Under the pieces are notes generated by a model. That model was not told the DNA's origin. It was given only the letters and a program-made list of their open reading frames with translations, and made no database searches. Position numbers and translations under genes: made by a program. Shown here piece by piece: positions 1-13,427 of a DNA stretch of 64,000 nucleotides. The first letter of the stretch is position 1. Each line of letters begins with the position of its first letter. This DNA is from Clytia hemisphaerica (Eukaryota; Cnidaria; Hydrozoa; Leptothecata; Clytiidae), in contig CACVBU010000692.1 in the NCBI GenBank assembly GCA_902728285.1, positions 62,001-126,000 of the forward strand, given 5' to 3'.

Positions 1-559
1 TCACAAGGGTGATTGTTCACAGAAAAACAACATTGTCGAATATTGATTGCTAATAATATTGCATAGTCTAAGTAGTCCTTTAAGCTGACACGACATTAGA
101 ACTACTATCCATTAGAATGATTCAGGTTTACCAGGACTCAAACTAAAATTGTGCTCAATTTCACCGTTTAGAGATGCAATTTATATATATCATAGTGTCA
201 GCCTGGGTTTAGGTCCTACGCAAAATTTAGGTAGTCTCAGTTGAGTTTTTAGTAGTCCCCCCCCAAACATTCATGACATTTTTGATAGCCCCCAGGGCTT
301 TCGACCCTGGACACTTTTAAAATTTTGTTCCGCGAAAAAGGGTTATTCAATGTAAATTGTGTTGCAGTTCGAAGGTTAAGATAAAATATTTAGCTTATTT
401 TTTAATGTTTTCAGCTTCATGAGCTTTAACCCAAAAAATTAAAACTTTTGATAACTTTTGAAATCTTTATTTAATTGACTTGAAATTTTGAAAGTCTGCA
501 CCAAATTATGAATTGCTGTCATCAAGATTTCGGCATCATTCGTCATCGTCTTTTGAAAA

Positions 560-658
560 TGCCAGGTTGAAAGTGACGTATTGACTGATTTTACGTCACT
601 TACAACCAATGAGCTATTGGGTGGAATGGAAGACATTGCAGTGGTGCATATCATGTAT
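560..658. repeat. MITE copy of the 'gcaccactg' family (partial)
   Basis: An arm ending in 'gtggtgcatatcatg', with 'gacgtattgactgatttt' inside, matches fuller copies at 34744-34888, 43212-43362 and 43661-43819. Those copies are palindromes with 'tcatgatatgcaccactg' ends. Only one arm is clear here. Confidence 0.5.
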
Positions 659-1470
659 AGGACCCCCTCTAAATTTTCTTCACTTTTTTTTTGCTCAAAT
701 TTTGTGAAGCAACTCCACATGACATGTATTTTTGGGGCAGAGGGTCAATTTTTTTTGCCACCTGTTGGTACCGTGTATTTTACAGACCAGCCCTAAATTG
801 CCCTTTCTTGCTTATAAAGCCCTAGGATACTGTATCTAGTGATTGGAAATGCAATTGACATGAAATTTTGACAAATGTTAGGTATTGATAATACAAGCTT
901 GCAGCCAAAATTTCAGCAAAATCGGACGAGTGGTTATCCTGAAAGTGAGCATTTTAGGTAAAAGACAAACCGGTCTTAAAATACCAACCACTCACGTGGC
1001 TAAATTGAAATTTTGCACACTGTCTTAAATGGCAGGTGGTCAACGTGTATTTTACAGACCAGTCTGCAAAGTACAAAATACTAATGGGAACGAATTTTTC
1101 CTGTTACTTATGTCTCTTTTATTTGACAAAACAGCCTTCCGGAACAAATTTCAGTCAATATTATATACATGATTTTTGTCAAGTTTTCATTCTGGTCTGC
1201 AAAGTACCAAATACTTAGGGGAACGAAATTTTGTAAATCATATTTGATTATCCATATCTACCACTGGTCAATTTCAAGGTCGTAGCACTTGTCAATCTTG
1301 AAGCTAACCCACCTTTTTGGGGCTTTTTAGAGGGTGTAACCCCTCCCCCCCCAACTATTAGGGGGGGGGCTAACGCTATGTTAATTTAAAGAAAACACAT
1401 TGTCTACATGTAGCAAGACTTTCTTACCAAAGAAAGGCAACAACTGTTTCAATCTTATACCTTGTTATAC

Positions 1471-4400
1471 ATTTGCTGTCGATCTTTGAACTGATGAAAT
1501 CCTCTCAAAACATGTGATGGTTTCGTTAGAAAGTTCATCAATAACTCCAAGACTTGACTGAAAAAAATATAAAATGAAAAATATGATGAGCAAAAGACAA
1601 TGCTATTCTAAAATATTTTTTTATGCGAATATCCAAGTTTTTTGAAGTCTTCGAATGATGTTCTTAACTTTTTGAGATTTTTTTTTTATTAATGTTCTTA
1701 TTTTCACCTTTTTACAATAATTTTTGTGCGATTCCCTAAGAAATAGGATGTTGTAGAGTCCATAAAGCCTTATATTATCATAAAAAAAAACACGGGTATC
1801 ATCGTTCGTGACAATCGTTTAAGTCCAGGAAGTCAATTCTTACCCAAACGAAGATACTGAAATCAACTACAAGCAACTTACCTTGAAGCGAAAGGGAATC
1901 TTTCAGCAATGGTTCCCAGGCCTTCCAAACAGCAAGTAACCAGGGGAGTATAGGAGTACAAGAGCTTTGCATCTTCCTTTAAGGCACTGATTTGATCAAT
2001 GAAAAACTGACATGTCTTGTCTGCCTCTGTTTAACAAAAATGATAAAAGTCAGAAAAGCTAAGGAGTGTACAAGGGGACCAAGTGCAGTGCTCAGCAGTG
2101 GCAATATACGTTACCTCGAGGGTAAAGCTCGAAATTTAAATCCGTTTTACAGTAGTACAAGTGCGAAACTGATCAGAAACTTATGTTTCAACTCAACATA
2201 CCCTTTAACTATCTAAGTGATAACAATTTCTCCAAACCCCTCCATAGGAAGCACACCCACTAAGCTTAAGTCTTTTATAGACGCTAGGCATAGTAGCTAG
2301 GCTTCTTTGTAGGTGTCACTTTAAAAAAAACAAGCTAGATGCTGAATGGACCTACCTGATGATGAAAGTTAGATAGCAATGCAAGGAGAAAAATGAAAAA
2401 AAATCAGTCAGAAAACACTAGCGTTTAGCGAAAATGCATAACGCAAGAAATTCATCATTGATTGATGGTAGGGGGAGAGGGAAGGGTTGTAGGGAAAAAA
2501 TAAATAGAAAGTTCTGGTCGCAAAAATCAGTTTTATTGACAATTTAATCATGCTTGATGGTGAGCATTGTTATCAATAATGTTTTTGTGTGAAAAACATA
2601 GAATTATAAGGTGATTTCCGGAATTTTCAACCGGAAAAAATTTTTTCTCAAAAATCGAACTCGGCCATGTTTTGAGCATTGCGAATACGCATCTTTCTGC
2701 AAAAAATCAGAAAAATTGAAAATAAATATTCGAGAAAATGTCAAAAAACCGGTTTTCCGGCATATTTCCGGCATTTTCGGCCGGAAAAAAATGTTTTTCG
2801 AAAATCGGGCTCCGTCACATTTTAGGTATTGTCATATTGCGTCAGTGTGCAAAATTTCATAAAAAAATATAAAGTACAGCTCGAGAAATTCAAGAAATAC
2901 TGTCTTTCCGGCGAAAATAGGTTGTTCCGGCGACTTTTAAAATAGTTCCGGCTTCAAAAATCAATTTTATTGAAAATTGAAACATGCTTGATGGTGGGCA
3001 TTGTTATTAGTAATGTTTTTAAATGAAAAAACAACCAATTTTAAGGAAAAAGTCCAATGAAAATCAAGAAAAACGGCGATTTCCGGCATATTTCAGGCAT
3101 TTTCTGCCGGGAAATTTTTTTTCTCAAAAATCGGACTCGTCCATGTTTTGGACATTGTTAATACGCATCTTTGAGCAAAAAATCAGAAAAAACTAATGAT
3201 AAAATCTCGAGAAAATGCCAAAAAAACAGTTTTTCCGGCATATTTCCGGGATTTTCGGCCGAAAATGAATTTTTTTCGAAAATCGGGCTTCGTCACAATA
3301 TAGGTATTGACATTTTGCATCAGTGTGCAAAATTTCATGAAAAAATTTAAAGTACAGCTCAAGAAATTCAAGAAATACCGTTTTTCCGGCGAAAATCGGC
3401 TGTTCCGGCGATTTTTAGAAAGTTCCGACTTCAAAAATCAGTTTTATTGACAATTGAATCAAGCTTGATCGTGGACATTGCTATTGATAATGTTTTTGTG
3501 TGAAAAAACAACGAAATATAAGGAAAAAGTCCGATGAAAATCTGCAAAAACGGCGATTTCCGGCATATTTCCGGCATTTTCAACCGAAAAAGATTTTTTC
3601 TCAAAAATCAGACTCAGTCAAGTTTTGGGCATTGCTAATACGCATCTTTGTGCAAAAAATCAGAAAAAACTAATGAGCCAATTTCGAGAAAAGCTGGTAA
3701 CGGACGGACGGACGGACGGACGGACGAACAGACAGAGGTTAATTCATAGGACCTCCACCAGGGCACCCGGAGGTAGGTCCAAAAAGATGATAAGATGGCG
3801 GATGAAGCTTTGTTTGGGGCTTATATAAAGTTCAGTGGCCACATTAAGAAATCTGTAATAACATTTACCAGAATCATCAACGACAGACCATGCCATCGTG
3901 TCGCAAGCAGCAACCAAAGTATTCCAACTTTCCACATCATCTTGTTTAGGATCTACTTTCAAGTTATTGTAACAGCTACCAAACATTTCCTTGCTCCACA
4001 TGTAAATTTGTTGCAGTTCCTTGTTCAATTTGCCTGAGTCTGAAATGGAGAAACAAGACCGTAGCTTATTGGGACAGTTTTAAGCAGTAAAATCGTTATT
4101 TTCCTTTCGACAGAAAATGTACTTTAAAGATCAGCACAAATACTTAAGACTCAATTGCAATTTGCTAAATTTGGAAGTAGATAATTGGAAAATACACCTA
4201 AACTTCATTGAGACGCATGGATGGATGGATGTCAAAAACACGTAATCGATTTACACTGTCTTTTGAAAGTTAACCATTTAAAATTAACAATTTGGAGTAC
4301 ATTAAAAATGAGACCGGTCTTAATGCGGACAGATCGATAAAATGTGCGGCAAAAAGATTACCATGCGGTAAAATGATACCTTTGTATCGACCAGAAATTA

Positions 4401-7400
4401 TACAAAAATCTTTCCTAAAAATTCCATTCAAACGCACTTGATCGGTCACTAAAGAGCACTGATTAGAATAAGTGCGGTATTCAGTGTGGTGCATGATGCA
4501 GACATTTTGTTGTTGTTGTTTTGCTTGTTTGAACTCGAGACTGAAATTCTTACAGCAACCGAAAGAAGTATAAACAAACGGCGGGGACCACACCATTGTC
4601 CGCTTTCGTCGGTGTTTTGTCCACACGGACCATACGGTGCTTTTTCAGTTTTTAGTCGCACAATTAACCAGTCCAAAAGCGGCGGAAGCACGACCGCACC
4701 AATACTAGTCTCATTTTAAATTTACTCCAAATCATTTGGGAAGTGTCACATAATATGCAAATATATGTAAACTTTTTCATTCAAAATTCAGATGGAAATT
4801 CTACTTACCAGAGTCAACACTTTTGACGATTCTTCTTATGATGTTGACAGCTCCACTGGACATATTGCTCATCCAAAACTTCAAGTATTTTGTATGCTGG
4901 ATGACGTGTTCCTTTAATTGATTAACAAGTGATACTTTTATAGACCTACCTGGTTATGCATTTAACACATATATAATTGATATCTACATAAGCGTGACCA
5001 TTAAACAATCATTAAGAACACAAATAGTGACGATCTATTAAAATTAGTCGTTTGTTTCTTATAAAAAAACACGTTTAGAAACCAAAATTTCATGCTCTTG
5101 AAATAAACTTTCATATTCAAGACTTCGAGAGCAAAAAAACATATCTTTTTACAAAAATCTGCTTGAGCCATCTTTTACCTACTTTCATGCAAAAAGTCCA
5201 AAAAACCCTTTTTTAGCCGTTTTTTAGCTGAAATTTACCCCAAAATTGTTTTTCCAAAAATCGAGCTCCGTCACATTCGAGGGTTTATAGTTATACATCT
5301 TTGTGCAAAAAATCATAAAGAATGAAAGAGCCAATCTCGAGAAAAGCTAATACCTAAGTAATTGATAGTGTGCTTATAAAAAAATATCGAATTTGGCCAG
5401 TTTTTCTATAAAAATAAGACAAGCAACCAAAATTTCTTTAAAAGTAAGCCCTCATGAGCAAAAAAACATCTATTTCATAAAAAAAATTGAGTAATTTGAC
5501 TATGAACATTGATGTATGCTTATTAATAGTCGAACGTGCGCAACGCACTGGGCTCAACTTCAGTGGCTTCAAATTATTCATAGGCCCAATTGTAGACCAG
5601 ATATTCACCCAAGGAACAAGTGTGCAAAAGTTCAGCCAAATCAAACAATTTTTAAAGTCTCCAGGCTGCCCTAGAGTTTTTGTGACAGACAGACAGACAG
5701 ACAGACAGACATTGTCAGATTGTAGCTCAACTGAAGTTGAGAATAGTGATTCTTATAGATAAACATGCGTTTTTTTGAGCCAACAAAATTTTTTCGCGAA
5801 AATCTGCTTGAACCATCTTTAACCTATGATGGTACCTTACTTTCCTGCAAAAAATCAGAAAAAGTTAATGATCCAATTTTTCACAAAGTCCAAAAAACCC
5901 ATTTTTTAGCCGTTTTTTGGCCCAAATTTGCCAAAATTAAATCGGGCTCCGTCACATGCATCTTTGTTCAAAAAATGGTAAAGAATGAAAGAGCCAATCT
6001 CGAGAAAAGCTAATACCTAAGTAATTGATAAAGTGCTTATAAAAAAATATCGAATTTAGCCAGTTTTTCTATTAAAATACGCCAAGCAACCAAAATTTCA
6101 TGTCGAAACACATATTCTTTAAAAGTAAGCCCTCCTGAGCAAAAAAAAACATCTCATAAAAAAATTGAGTAATTTGACTAAGAACATTGATGTATGCTTA
6201 ATAATAGTGATTCTTATAGATAAACATGCGTTTTTTGAGCCAACAAAATTTTTTTGCAAAAATCTGCTTAAGCCATCTTTTACCTACGATGGTACCCTAC
6301 TTTCATGCAAAAAATCAGAAAAAATTAACGACCTAATTTTTCACAAAGTCCAAAAAACCCGTTTTTTAGCCGTTTTTTGGCACAAATTTGCCCCAGAATT
6401 TTTTTTTTTTGAAAATCCGTCACATTCGAGGGTTTATAGTTATGCATCTATGTGCAAAAAATCAGAAAAAACTAACGAGCCAATCATGAGGAAAGCTAAT
6501 AACGAACGAAGGAACGAATGGACGAACGGACAAAGGTTAATTTATAGGACCTCCACCGGGGTAAGTCCAAAAATCAAACATTAGGCGAGGCGAGGCCAAT
6601 TCAATTTTTTATTTTACTGGCCAAACTACCCACAAAAGAGGGTCGGTTGGTTGGCGAAAAAATTAAAGTAAAAGACAGCAAAAACTACTACATTTACATC
6701 TAGACAAAAATTCGAAATAGAAAATAAAAACACACAAAATTCTCGAATCATGGATAAAATGAAAAATTGAACATAAAATTCTCCTTGGAAAAACTACCAA
6801 AATTTTTAAAATCTGGCAGTCTGTAAAGTAATCAAAATAAAAATGTACTGATTTTGTTTTTTCTTCAATTTTTGGAATAATTTGGTCGGGTCCATAAAAC
6901 AACTAATGAAATTGATCTCGCCTTAACAGCATAAATTTTTGCCCATTGCATATTGCATTCCAGTTAAACCTGTCTCACAGCCCTTTTGTAACTTTTTTCT
7001 TGGAGAGGATGAAAGTTTCTATAAATTTATTTTAATGGAATAGAACCGTAGAGTAATTTCCCAGTGGGGTGGAAATTTTAGGGTATTCTTTTCACCAGGA
7101 AAAAATTTTGGCCAATTTTTCTGGTAGGGCTAGGGGTCCATTTGTATCTTTTTCTTTCAGATCAATAGACAAGAATTTATTCCAACTTTTTCTGTGATTA
7201 TTAAAGCTAAAAAATAAGCAATTCCTTAGACAATATCCCAAATAATTTAGATAGTAATTTCACAATAACAGAAGTTAATAAGTCTATAAAAAATGAGTCA
7301 ATAAAAAGCAGACTTACAGAAACTAGATCATGTTTTCGTTTGTCAATAGCATTCAAACAAGCCAATGATACTGATGAAGAGACCTAGAGAAAACAAAGCG

Positions 7401-9786
7401 AGAATGAAAATTACAAACCCTCGGAAAAAAGACTTTATGTATATGACTGAAGTAGAATCTACTATTTTTCTTTATCAAATTTATCAGTTTTGCAAATTGT
7501 CCCCATTCTTTATTAAGAATTACATTTGGAATTAAGTCAGTCAAATGTATAAATTTCTTATCTGGGACAAAAATTTCGTTGAAACCCGAAAAAAAATCCC
7601 TAAAAATAAATTGAAGAAATTAAAGGAAGCAAAAATAAGTCAAGTAAAAAATACTCCATAATTAAGTAACTTAGGGTTGCTAGGTTGACATATCTGAGAA
7701 ATCTTTAATTCTTTTTTTTTGTAATAAGATAAATAAAGACATTTTTACCATTTGGAAAACTTTCAACATCTGTTCGTTAGTCATATCTAAGACAACTTCA
7801 TTCTTCATTAGCACAGAAATATCAACATCATCTTTTTTTGAATGTCTCTTGCAAGAGGTTCGCGGAACCAAGAATTCTGTCAGCTGTTTCTCGTCCAGGG
7901 TGCAACAGAAGGCTTTCAGAAACCCCATCATACTTGGAAGAGTGTTGTGGAAAAATAGCACTAAAAGAAAGAAAAGAAAGGAAATGCGTATAGAAAGAAA
8001 CTATATTTTGGAGATTACACCTAACAAGTGTACACTCAAAGGGTATTTGCTTTGAGTTGCATATGATGTTAAAACGTCTTTATCTTTGTGTAGGATAATG
8101 TAATGCCTTAAGACTGCAAAGACTGCAAAGCATTATCCATAGGTTATCGGGGTGATCCATTTAATTGTCTACCCAAATATTGTGCTAGAACATTAGCAGC
8201 CTCTAGATCTTTATGACGGAATTGTGCCAATCAAAAGGCTGAATATACATGGCTAGATTATGAAATGTTAGATTTGCTTTTGATTGCTGTGTATTGGACA
8301 AAAAGAAAAGATACTGGAATCAAAAAAGACTTATGTATGTTTGACATAATATTGGATTTCTGAATTGCTCCAGCCAAATTATACATTATTTGAAGAAGTA
8401 AAATTAAACGTTTTTCTTATTATAAAAACATCCAAAATTTTTCAATTATTCAAATGTAAAATTAACTTTTTGAGCTTTAACAAGCCTAAAATTTTCCTAA
8501 AAACGTTCTTATTTCACCATTTGGTGAGTATTTTTGTGTGGTTTCCTGAAAATCTTTTTGTTTTAAAATGACCATGAAGCCTGAAATATGTTTTACATAA
8601 CTTTGTTCTTAAAATATTTTGGCCATCGAAGCCTCAATCAAAGCTTGTTGTTATAAAAAAACGTGTACCAGTCTCATTCTCAGGTAAATCATTGAAAGAA
8701 TTCAGTTCCTCCACCATCAGTCCAATCATTTGGATTTGGAATTCCACTATCTCATTTTTCTTCAACTCAATTTTGTTGCCGATGAATGAGATGACCGATG
8801 TGAGAAGATAAATGAATTTCTGGATTTCTTGCTCCTGAGCTGTGTCACGCTCATCAGGCTGCAAAACAAAATAGAATATGTGACGGTATTAATTAGGTTT
8901 TTAAAAGAAATAATCATATGGTTTGAGGTTTTTTGCCATAATCCTGAGCAAAACCTCCCAATCCAGTCAAGATATTCAATGAACAAATTTATGACTGTTA
9001 GCAAGAAAACAATATAATTTTAACGTGACGTGAGAACTGTGTTAGAACCTGTTAGAACCTATTTTAAAAGATTTCAAATTGTCATATTTTAACTTTATAA
9101 AAGAATTTGACAAAAATATTCGGACGAAGGTAATTTCTGAAATGCTAATTTTCCTTCAACTTTACATCACTATTACACACTATTGTTGAAAAAAAAAATC
9201 TCCCTTGTGAATTCCTCACAAGCCAACTGATCTGTTTTTAATAAGGATTGATAAGAGTGTAATACCTTAAGATGCCACTTGACAGAGGTTAAGCTCATCT
9301 TCAACACATCCAAAAGATATGGTAAAATCTGATCTAAATGTTGCTGATTTGATTTTAATAGATAATAACATAAACATAAGACAGCATCCGAACCACGATG
9401 ATTGATAGATAATTTTTCTGTTGGGTTGGATGGAACCGCAGGGCAAAAATGTAGCAGCTTTTGAACCTAAAAAAATGGGTGCATACTTTAGAGATGAGGA
9501 TCTCTATGGATTGGGTTGTCACATTTGGTAATTTTAAAAATATAAAGAGATTTCAATTAGTAAAACAAATGAAATATATACATTGGTGTACGCTTTATAG
9601 CTTTATAAGTGCAACAATTATTTATCATGTTGAAGAAATTATCGAAAATACAAACATGAATATTTTCACGAAATGACTGCAACGTACCTTTTCCCAAGGT
9701 TGCTTTTGTAAGGACAAAACTCTTGCTAACGACAACAATGTCATAGAAGAAGAGTTATTACGCGGGGTCCAGCTGTAATCAGTCAT
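1471..9786 (-). CDS. PI4KA: PI4KA homologue, N-terminal nine exons (partial gene)
   Basis: Phosphatidylinositol 4-kinase alpha makes PI4P at the plasma membrane; this stretch codes only for the N-terminal helical region. Exons, in transcript order: 9786-9688, 9466-9266, 8858-8669, 7960-7749, 7383-7318, 4911-4809, 4039-3869, 2026-1882, 1557-1471. Each has AG/GT borders and the phases agree throughout (about 424 codons). Recognition rests on the order of conserved blocks: LSLAR then EKVQKLL across the exon 1/2 join; a DAVLCLCYYLLKSN..QILPYLLDVLK block; NTLPSMMGFLKAF; a WNTLVAACDTMAWSV block; and TPLVTCCLEGLGTIAERFPF. These match the human PI4KA N-terminus in order and spacing as I recall it. 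The start ATG at 9786 gives MTDYSWTPRNN. The last exon ends in phase 2, so the gene continues past the left edge. Exons 3, 5 and 6 are divergent and less certain. The exon 6 acceptor could instead put its right end at 4934. Introns carry several repeats. Confidence 0.82.
2348..3780. mobile_element. Foldback-type repeat of the GGACCTACC family, copy A
   Basis: The element starts 'ggacctacct' and ends 'aggtaggtcc'. Inside are about three tandem units of ~480 bp, each with 'catgcttgatggtg', 'ttccggcatatttcc' and 'gcgaaaat' segments. A (ggac)n tract lies at 3697-3724 just before the right end. It sits within a PI4KA intron, with no long coding frame. Other copies are at 4943-6568, 25109-25999, 57802 onward and 59467-60840, and a truncated copy lies at 41560-42070. 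Confidence 0.6.
4290..4732. mobile_element. MITE with ~26-bp inverted ends
   Basis: The left end 'atttggagtacattaaaaat' plus 'gagac' is mirrored by 'gtctcattttaaatttactc' plus 'caaat' on the right. The element is 443 bp, lies in a PI4KA intron and has no credible ORF. Confidence 0.6.
4943..6568. mobile_element. GGACCTACC-family repeat, copy B
   Basis: It runs from 'agacctacc', about 30 bp from PI4KA exon 6, to 'gtaagtcc'. Its left ~220 bp are the inverse of 25790-25999 in copy C. The interior has two similar blocks of ~650 bp, one of them ending in an (acag)n tract at 5688-5710. No long ORF. Confidence 0.55.
9688..9786 (-). CDS. PI4KA: PI4KA first coding exon and start codon
   Basis: The exon reads ATG, then 33 codons ending QPWEK, then donor GTACG. 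It joins in phase 0 to VQKLLHFCP in the next exon, recreating the conserved EKVQKLL junction of the family. No better upstream ATG is visible. A non-coding exon further right cannot be excluded. Confidence 0.8.
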
Positions 9787-10159
9787 GTTTGTCTCTTTGT
9801 TTACAGATATTCTCTAGTACAAAATTAATCAATGAGTTGCCTATCTAATTTTAACATATGAAGCATCAAAAACTATGAACAGTGTCAGTTTGCAGTGGTC
9901 AAACCAAAGTTGTTTTATCTCAGACCAGCTCAGAAAGAAATGGACTTTCAACAACATATTAAATAAAACAGATTCTTCAAATTTTGCAGAACTTGAAGAC
10001 AAAAGAACAAAAAAAGCCTCTTTGTGTATCTTGTCGAGACAGAAAAACTATGTGTACTGAGTTTGACACAAAAATAAATATTGCCAGATATTTAATCAAT
10101 CGCTATAAAGATTAGAGAGGAATGAAACAGCTATAAAAAAACCTTTAATCTTTGCCAAA

Positions 10160-11220
10160 TTAGATCTTTTGCCAGTCAGGATGTCATGTTGAATAATTAA
10201 AAACTCCAGCATAATAACAACAATATAAAAAAGTTAATGCACTCTTTTTATTAATAATTAACAACAAGTATTTGACCAATAAAGGTTTCCAAGTCTCTCT
10301 AAAAACACACTTAGGATGACGTTCAACTTTAAGTTCACCTCTTTTCATGCTAATGAAACAATGGTCACTGAGACCAATCATGAACTTGGCAGTTTTTTAA
10401 AGCATGATCGCTATTGAACACAATCAGATCAATCAAAGTGGCAGATGTTTTAGTGATTCTTGTAGGAACTTCAACGAATTGGAAGAGATCCCTGGCTTTA
10501 CATAGATCATTGATATTATCAAAGTAAGAGTCTATTTTTTGTAACATATTACAATTGAAATCACCAAGAATGAAAATCTCAGAATTTTTTGGTAATTTGT
10601 TGCTACATGACGTTAAAGGGCCATTAAAGTAGTAAAATGTAAACATTGCGCGAACCACATGTCATTAAAGAGAACAATTAAAATCGTGTGTCCAAAACAA
10701 ACTTGTAAAACAATTTAACAATCAAAATTAGCCATATTTGGTTTGATTTTTTATTTTTACATGTGACATTTGTTTTGATTTTGTATTCGCTGCATACAGT
10801 TTGCTTACAAATTTTGCAAGTACTGTTATGTCCCTTTAAAAAAGATTTCTATATCGTTCAACGACATCAAGATTCTGTCATCTGACAGATGGACAATACA
10901 CAGCACAAACTTGGACTTTTTCCTTTTAATCTCTACCCAGAGAGTTGTGTTTGATTTCTTTGAGACATGCAAGGCAAGAGTTTCTTCCTCAGAAGGTGGT
11001 TGCCAGCAAAAAAAAAAAGGACTCCTCTGCCATGGCTAGTTCAATCTTGCCTGTATATGACATATCCAGGTATAAGAAAGTCGGGAACCATGGAATCAAT
11101 TTTGGTCTCATTAAGACACATAATGTCAAATTTGTGCTGAAAAAATCTCTAAAGAAGGTTGTTGAAATTAGAAGAGGGATGTCGACATTAGACCAACTTA
11201 TGGTAAATGGTAACTGAGCG
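10160..11220 (-). pseudogene. Decayed non-LTR retrotransposon endonuclease fragment
   Basis: Read on the minus strand, several frames together give an AP-endonuclease-type domain: HKFDIMCLNETKID and PDFLIPGYVIYRQD near 11.05-11.15 kb, then LWVEIKRKKSKFVLCI near 10.9 kb, then SEIFILGDFNCNML near 10.57 kb, FVEVPTRITKTSATLIDLI near 10.45 kb and GLSDHCFISMKR near 10.35 kb. The LGDFN and SDH motifs are typical of LINE endonucleases. The frames are broken, ~200 bp around 10.7-10.85 kb do not fit, and no reverse transcriptase follows. It is a dead, 5'-region relic. Confidence 0.72.
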
Positions 11221-11239
11221 CTAACACAACTTTGGCACA

Positions 11240-13340
11240 TGAAAGGGACCCTATTCTATTGCTATATTTTGATTGAAGCAATCATATTGAACTTTTGTAA
11301 TGTCTGTGTGAGTCAGATGATACCTATTCAACACACATTACGAGATGCTGGTATTTTAGTAATTACACAAAAACCAGTGGGAAACAAGCCCGAATGCTTT
11401 CCCCTCTAGAATTTATGTTACCAATGACATGTTTCAGAAACTGACTGAATATAATGTTAAATTGCTTAATAAGAGCCTAGGGAACTGTCATCATTGACAA
11501 TAAAACAAACGATTTTCTGTCAAGAGCCTTGTAAACATTCCAACAACTTCCATCAAAATGATCAATCACAGCTCAGTCTACCATTTTTAGCGTGGTCCAA
11601 GGATTGAGCCGAGAACCCTCGCAAAACGCCTGGGAGCTCCCGTGTGGATGAAAAACTTGTATTTTTTACTGCCCTATTCACATACTGAATTTGAAAGATC
11701 TTTTATGTGGCGTTTTTTTGCAAACTTCAAAAAACTTATTTTTGTCTGGCGTTTGCAGGACTTTCGCTTAAACAGTGTTGCTCGAATCCCTCAGATCCTT
11801 GGTTAGAAAAAGCTATACCTGTTTACTTTTTTCTTGCCAGATTCAACAAGCCATCAACCAAAAAAATTAATACTGACATCAAAGAATTCGCACAACCTTT
11901 CCACTAGACACTTCTAAATTATCTGCCATATGAAGATGTTCTGAAATTAACCAATCGGGTTTACAATCGGGTTTACAATCGGAATTCCTCTGGGAGTTAG
12001 TGAGTTGGGAAATGTAAAGTTACGTAATAGGTAATACATAATTTTTCCGGGGGTTAAACGTATAAATAAAATTGAAATGGTTTGTTTTTTTCTTCCTTAT
12101 ATATTTAAGTTTCCATTATCAAAATTCTAGAAATGCTAGTTTGTAGACCATATTTTAGAAAATGGTTATATATTTTGCAAAATAAACACTTACAAAAGCT
12201 ATTACTCACTATTTTTACCCCCGCTTTTTAAACAGCGTCTTCTGTGGGCGTGATATCAGGCGGAGACAAAACGCCCTCATCGTAAGATTCTCGGGTCGTC
12301 TTATTGTTTGTTCCTTTTGTCGAGTCTCTTGGTCCTATTGTTCATGCTAAATCCATACACGATGACGTCAACGTTTGGCGGCATACCTGAAAATAAAAAC
12401 AAAAAGATTATCATATTATTTTTGCATGAATTACGCTACCTTATACGTCATTATAAAATTATACAAAACGAAAGCAAATCTAGGCCGCCCGCCTAGAGCA
12501 CAGGCCCTAATATTTTTTTCTCTTGCGGTCTTCAGGGGAAAACGAAAGTGATCGATATTCTTTAAAGGAAGAATTTGCCAAACAAACCCCAAGACAAAAA
12601 GATGTATTTTGAGGTTGGGAATGGATCCTGCGAAGATGAAAAAATTTTTACTAGGCGTTTTTTTGGCAAAGCCAAAAACTCTAATTTTTTTCTTCCCTCA
12701 AGCTGAAAAGGTTACGGGTTTTGGGCAATGGAGGCAAAAATCAGCAAAAAGCTGGTCTTTTCCGAAATCTGAGAATCGCGATAAGATCCTCACTGTTAAG
12801 TGCTTGCGTGCAGCATAGGGTACAAAGTCTCCAAACATGCGTTTCCCGTAATTTTTACATGAAAGAGTTAGGTCCATACTGCCAGAAGTTTGTTATTGTA
12901 TGACTTTTCTGGGTTCAAAGTCGTTCAGTCGCCAACTAGACCAGTCACCAACTAGACCGGTCGCCAACTGGGCAGGGGACTCTATTTCAGGAGTATTATC
13001 ATTAATATTTGACCTCCTCAAACAGAAACAGCCCCCCCCCCCGCCACCCCCACCCCTAGAGTACGAATAGGGCTGGTTTAGTTTCACTTTCCTAATAAGA
13101 AAAATTTTCTTTATTAAAACTTTCCTAATTAGGCAAAAACTCCTGACTGACATGTTGTTTTTTCTGAAGAAAGCTTGATTTATTTCCTATTAGTAGTGTG
13201 ACTAATAAACTGGTGGCATCGTCCTCTCTGAAGTCTAAAGTGATGTGGATGGGATTGGAAAGTAGGACAGCATCTTTTGAGGTTTAATAGGCTTTTTTTC
13301 CAAATACAAACAACCAACACCAAAAGAATCAAACAACTAA
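11240..13340. other. Non-coding stretch with short repeats
   Basis: No supported gene. A ~140-bp segment near 11.50-11.64 kb recurs inverted at 26.31-26.46 kb ('acgctaaaaatggtagactg' on that side). A 12-bp triplication 'aatcgggtttac' lies near 11.95 kb. A (gt)-rich/C-run tract is at 13027-13057. Short frames here have no recognisable motif. Confidence 0.5.
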
Positions 13341-13346
13341 ACAGAA

Positions 13347-13427
13347 GCGGCTAAATCCTGAGTTGACGCAGCTCTTGATTTCCCCGAATTTCCCGATTTC
13401 CCTATTTGCGTCATCTCAGGATTTAGG
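13347..13427. repeat. Small hairpin repeat
   Basis: 'ctaaatcctgagttgacgca' is mirrored about 60 bp on by 'tgcgtcatctcaggatttag'. One arm recurs inverted at 18489-18513, so these may be ends of a dispersed family. 13.43-15.40 kb holds no gene that I can see. Confidence 0.5.

Noticed and set aside
6165..6584. 139-codon plus-strand frame
   Set aside because: It lies wholly inside a dispersed GGACCTACC-family repeat, shared in broken form with other copies.
12308..12390. Possible short minus-strand exon (MPPNVDVIVYG) after an AG
   Set aside because: It ends within 27 codons and joins nothing around it.
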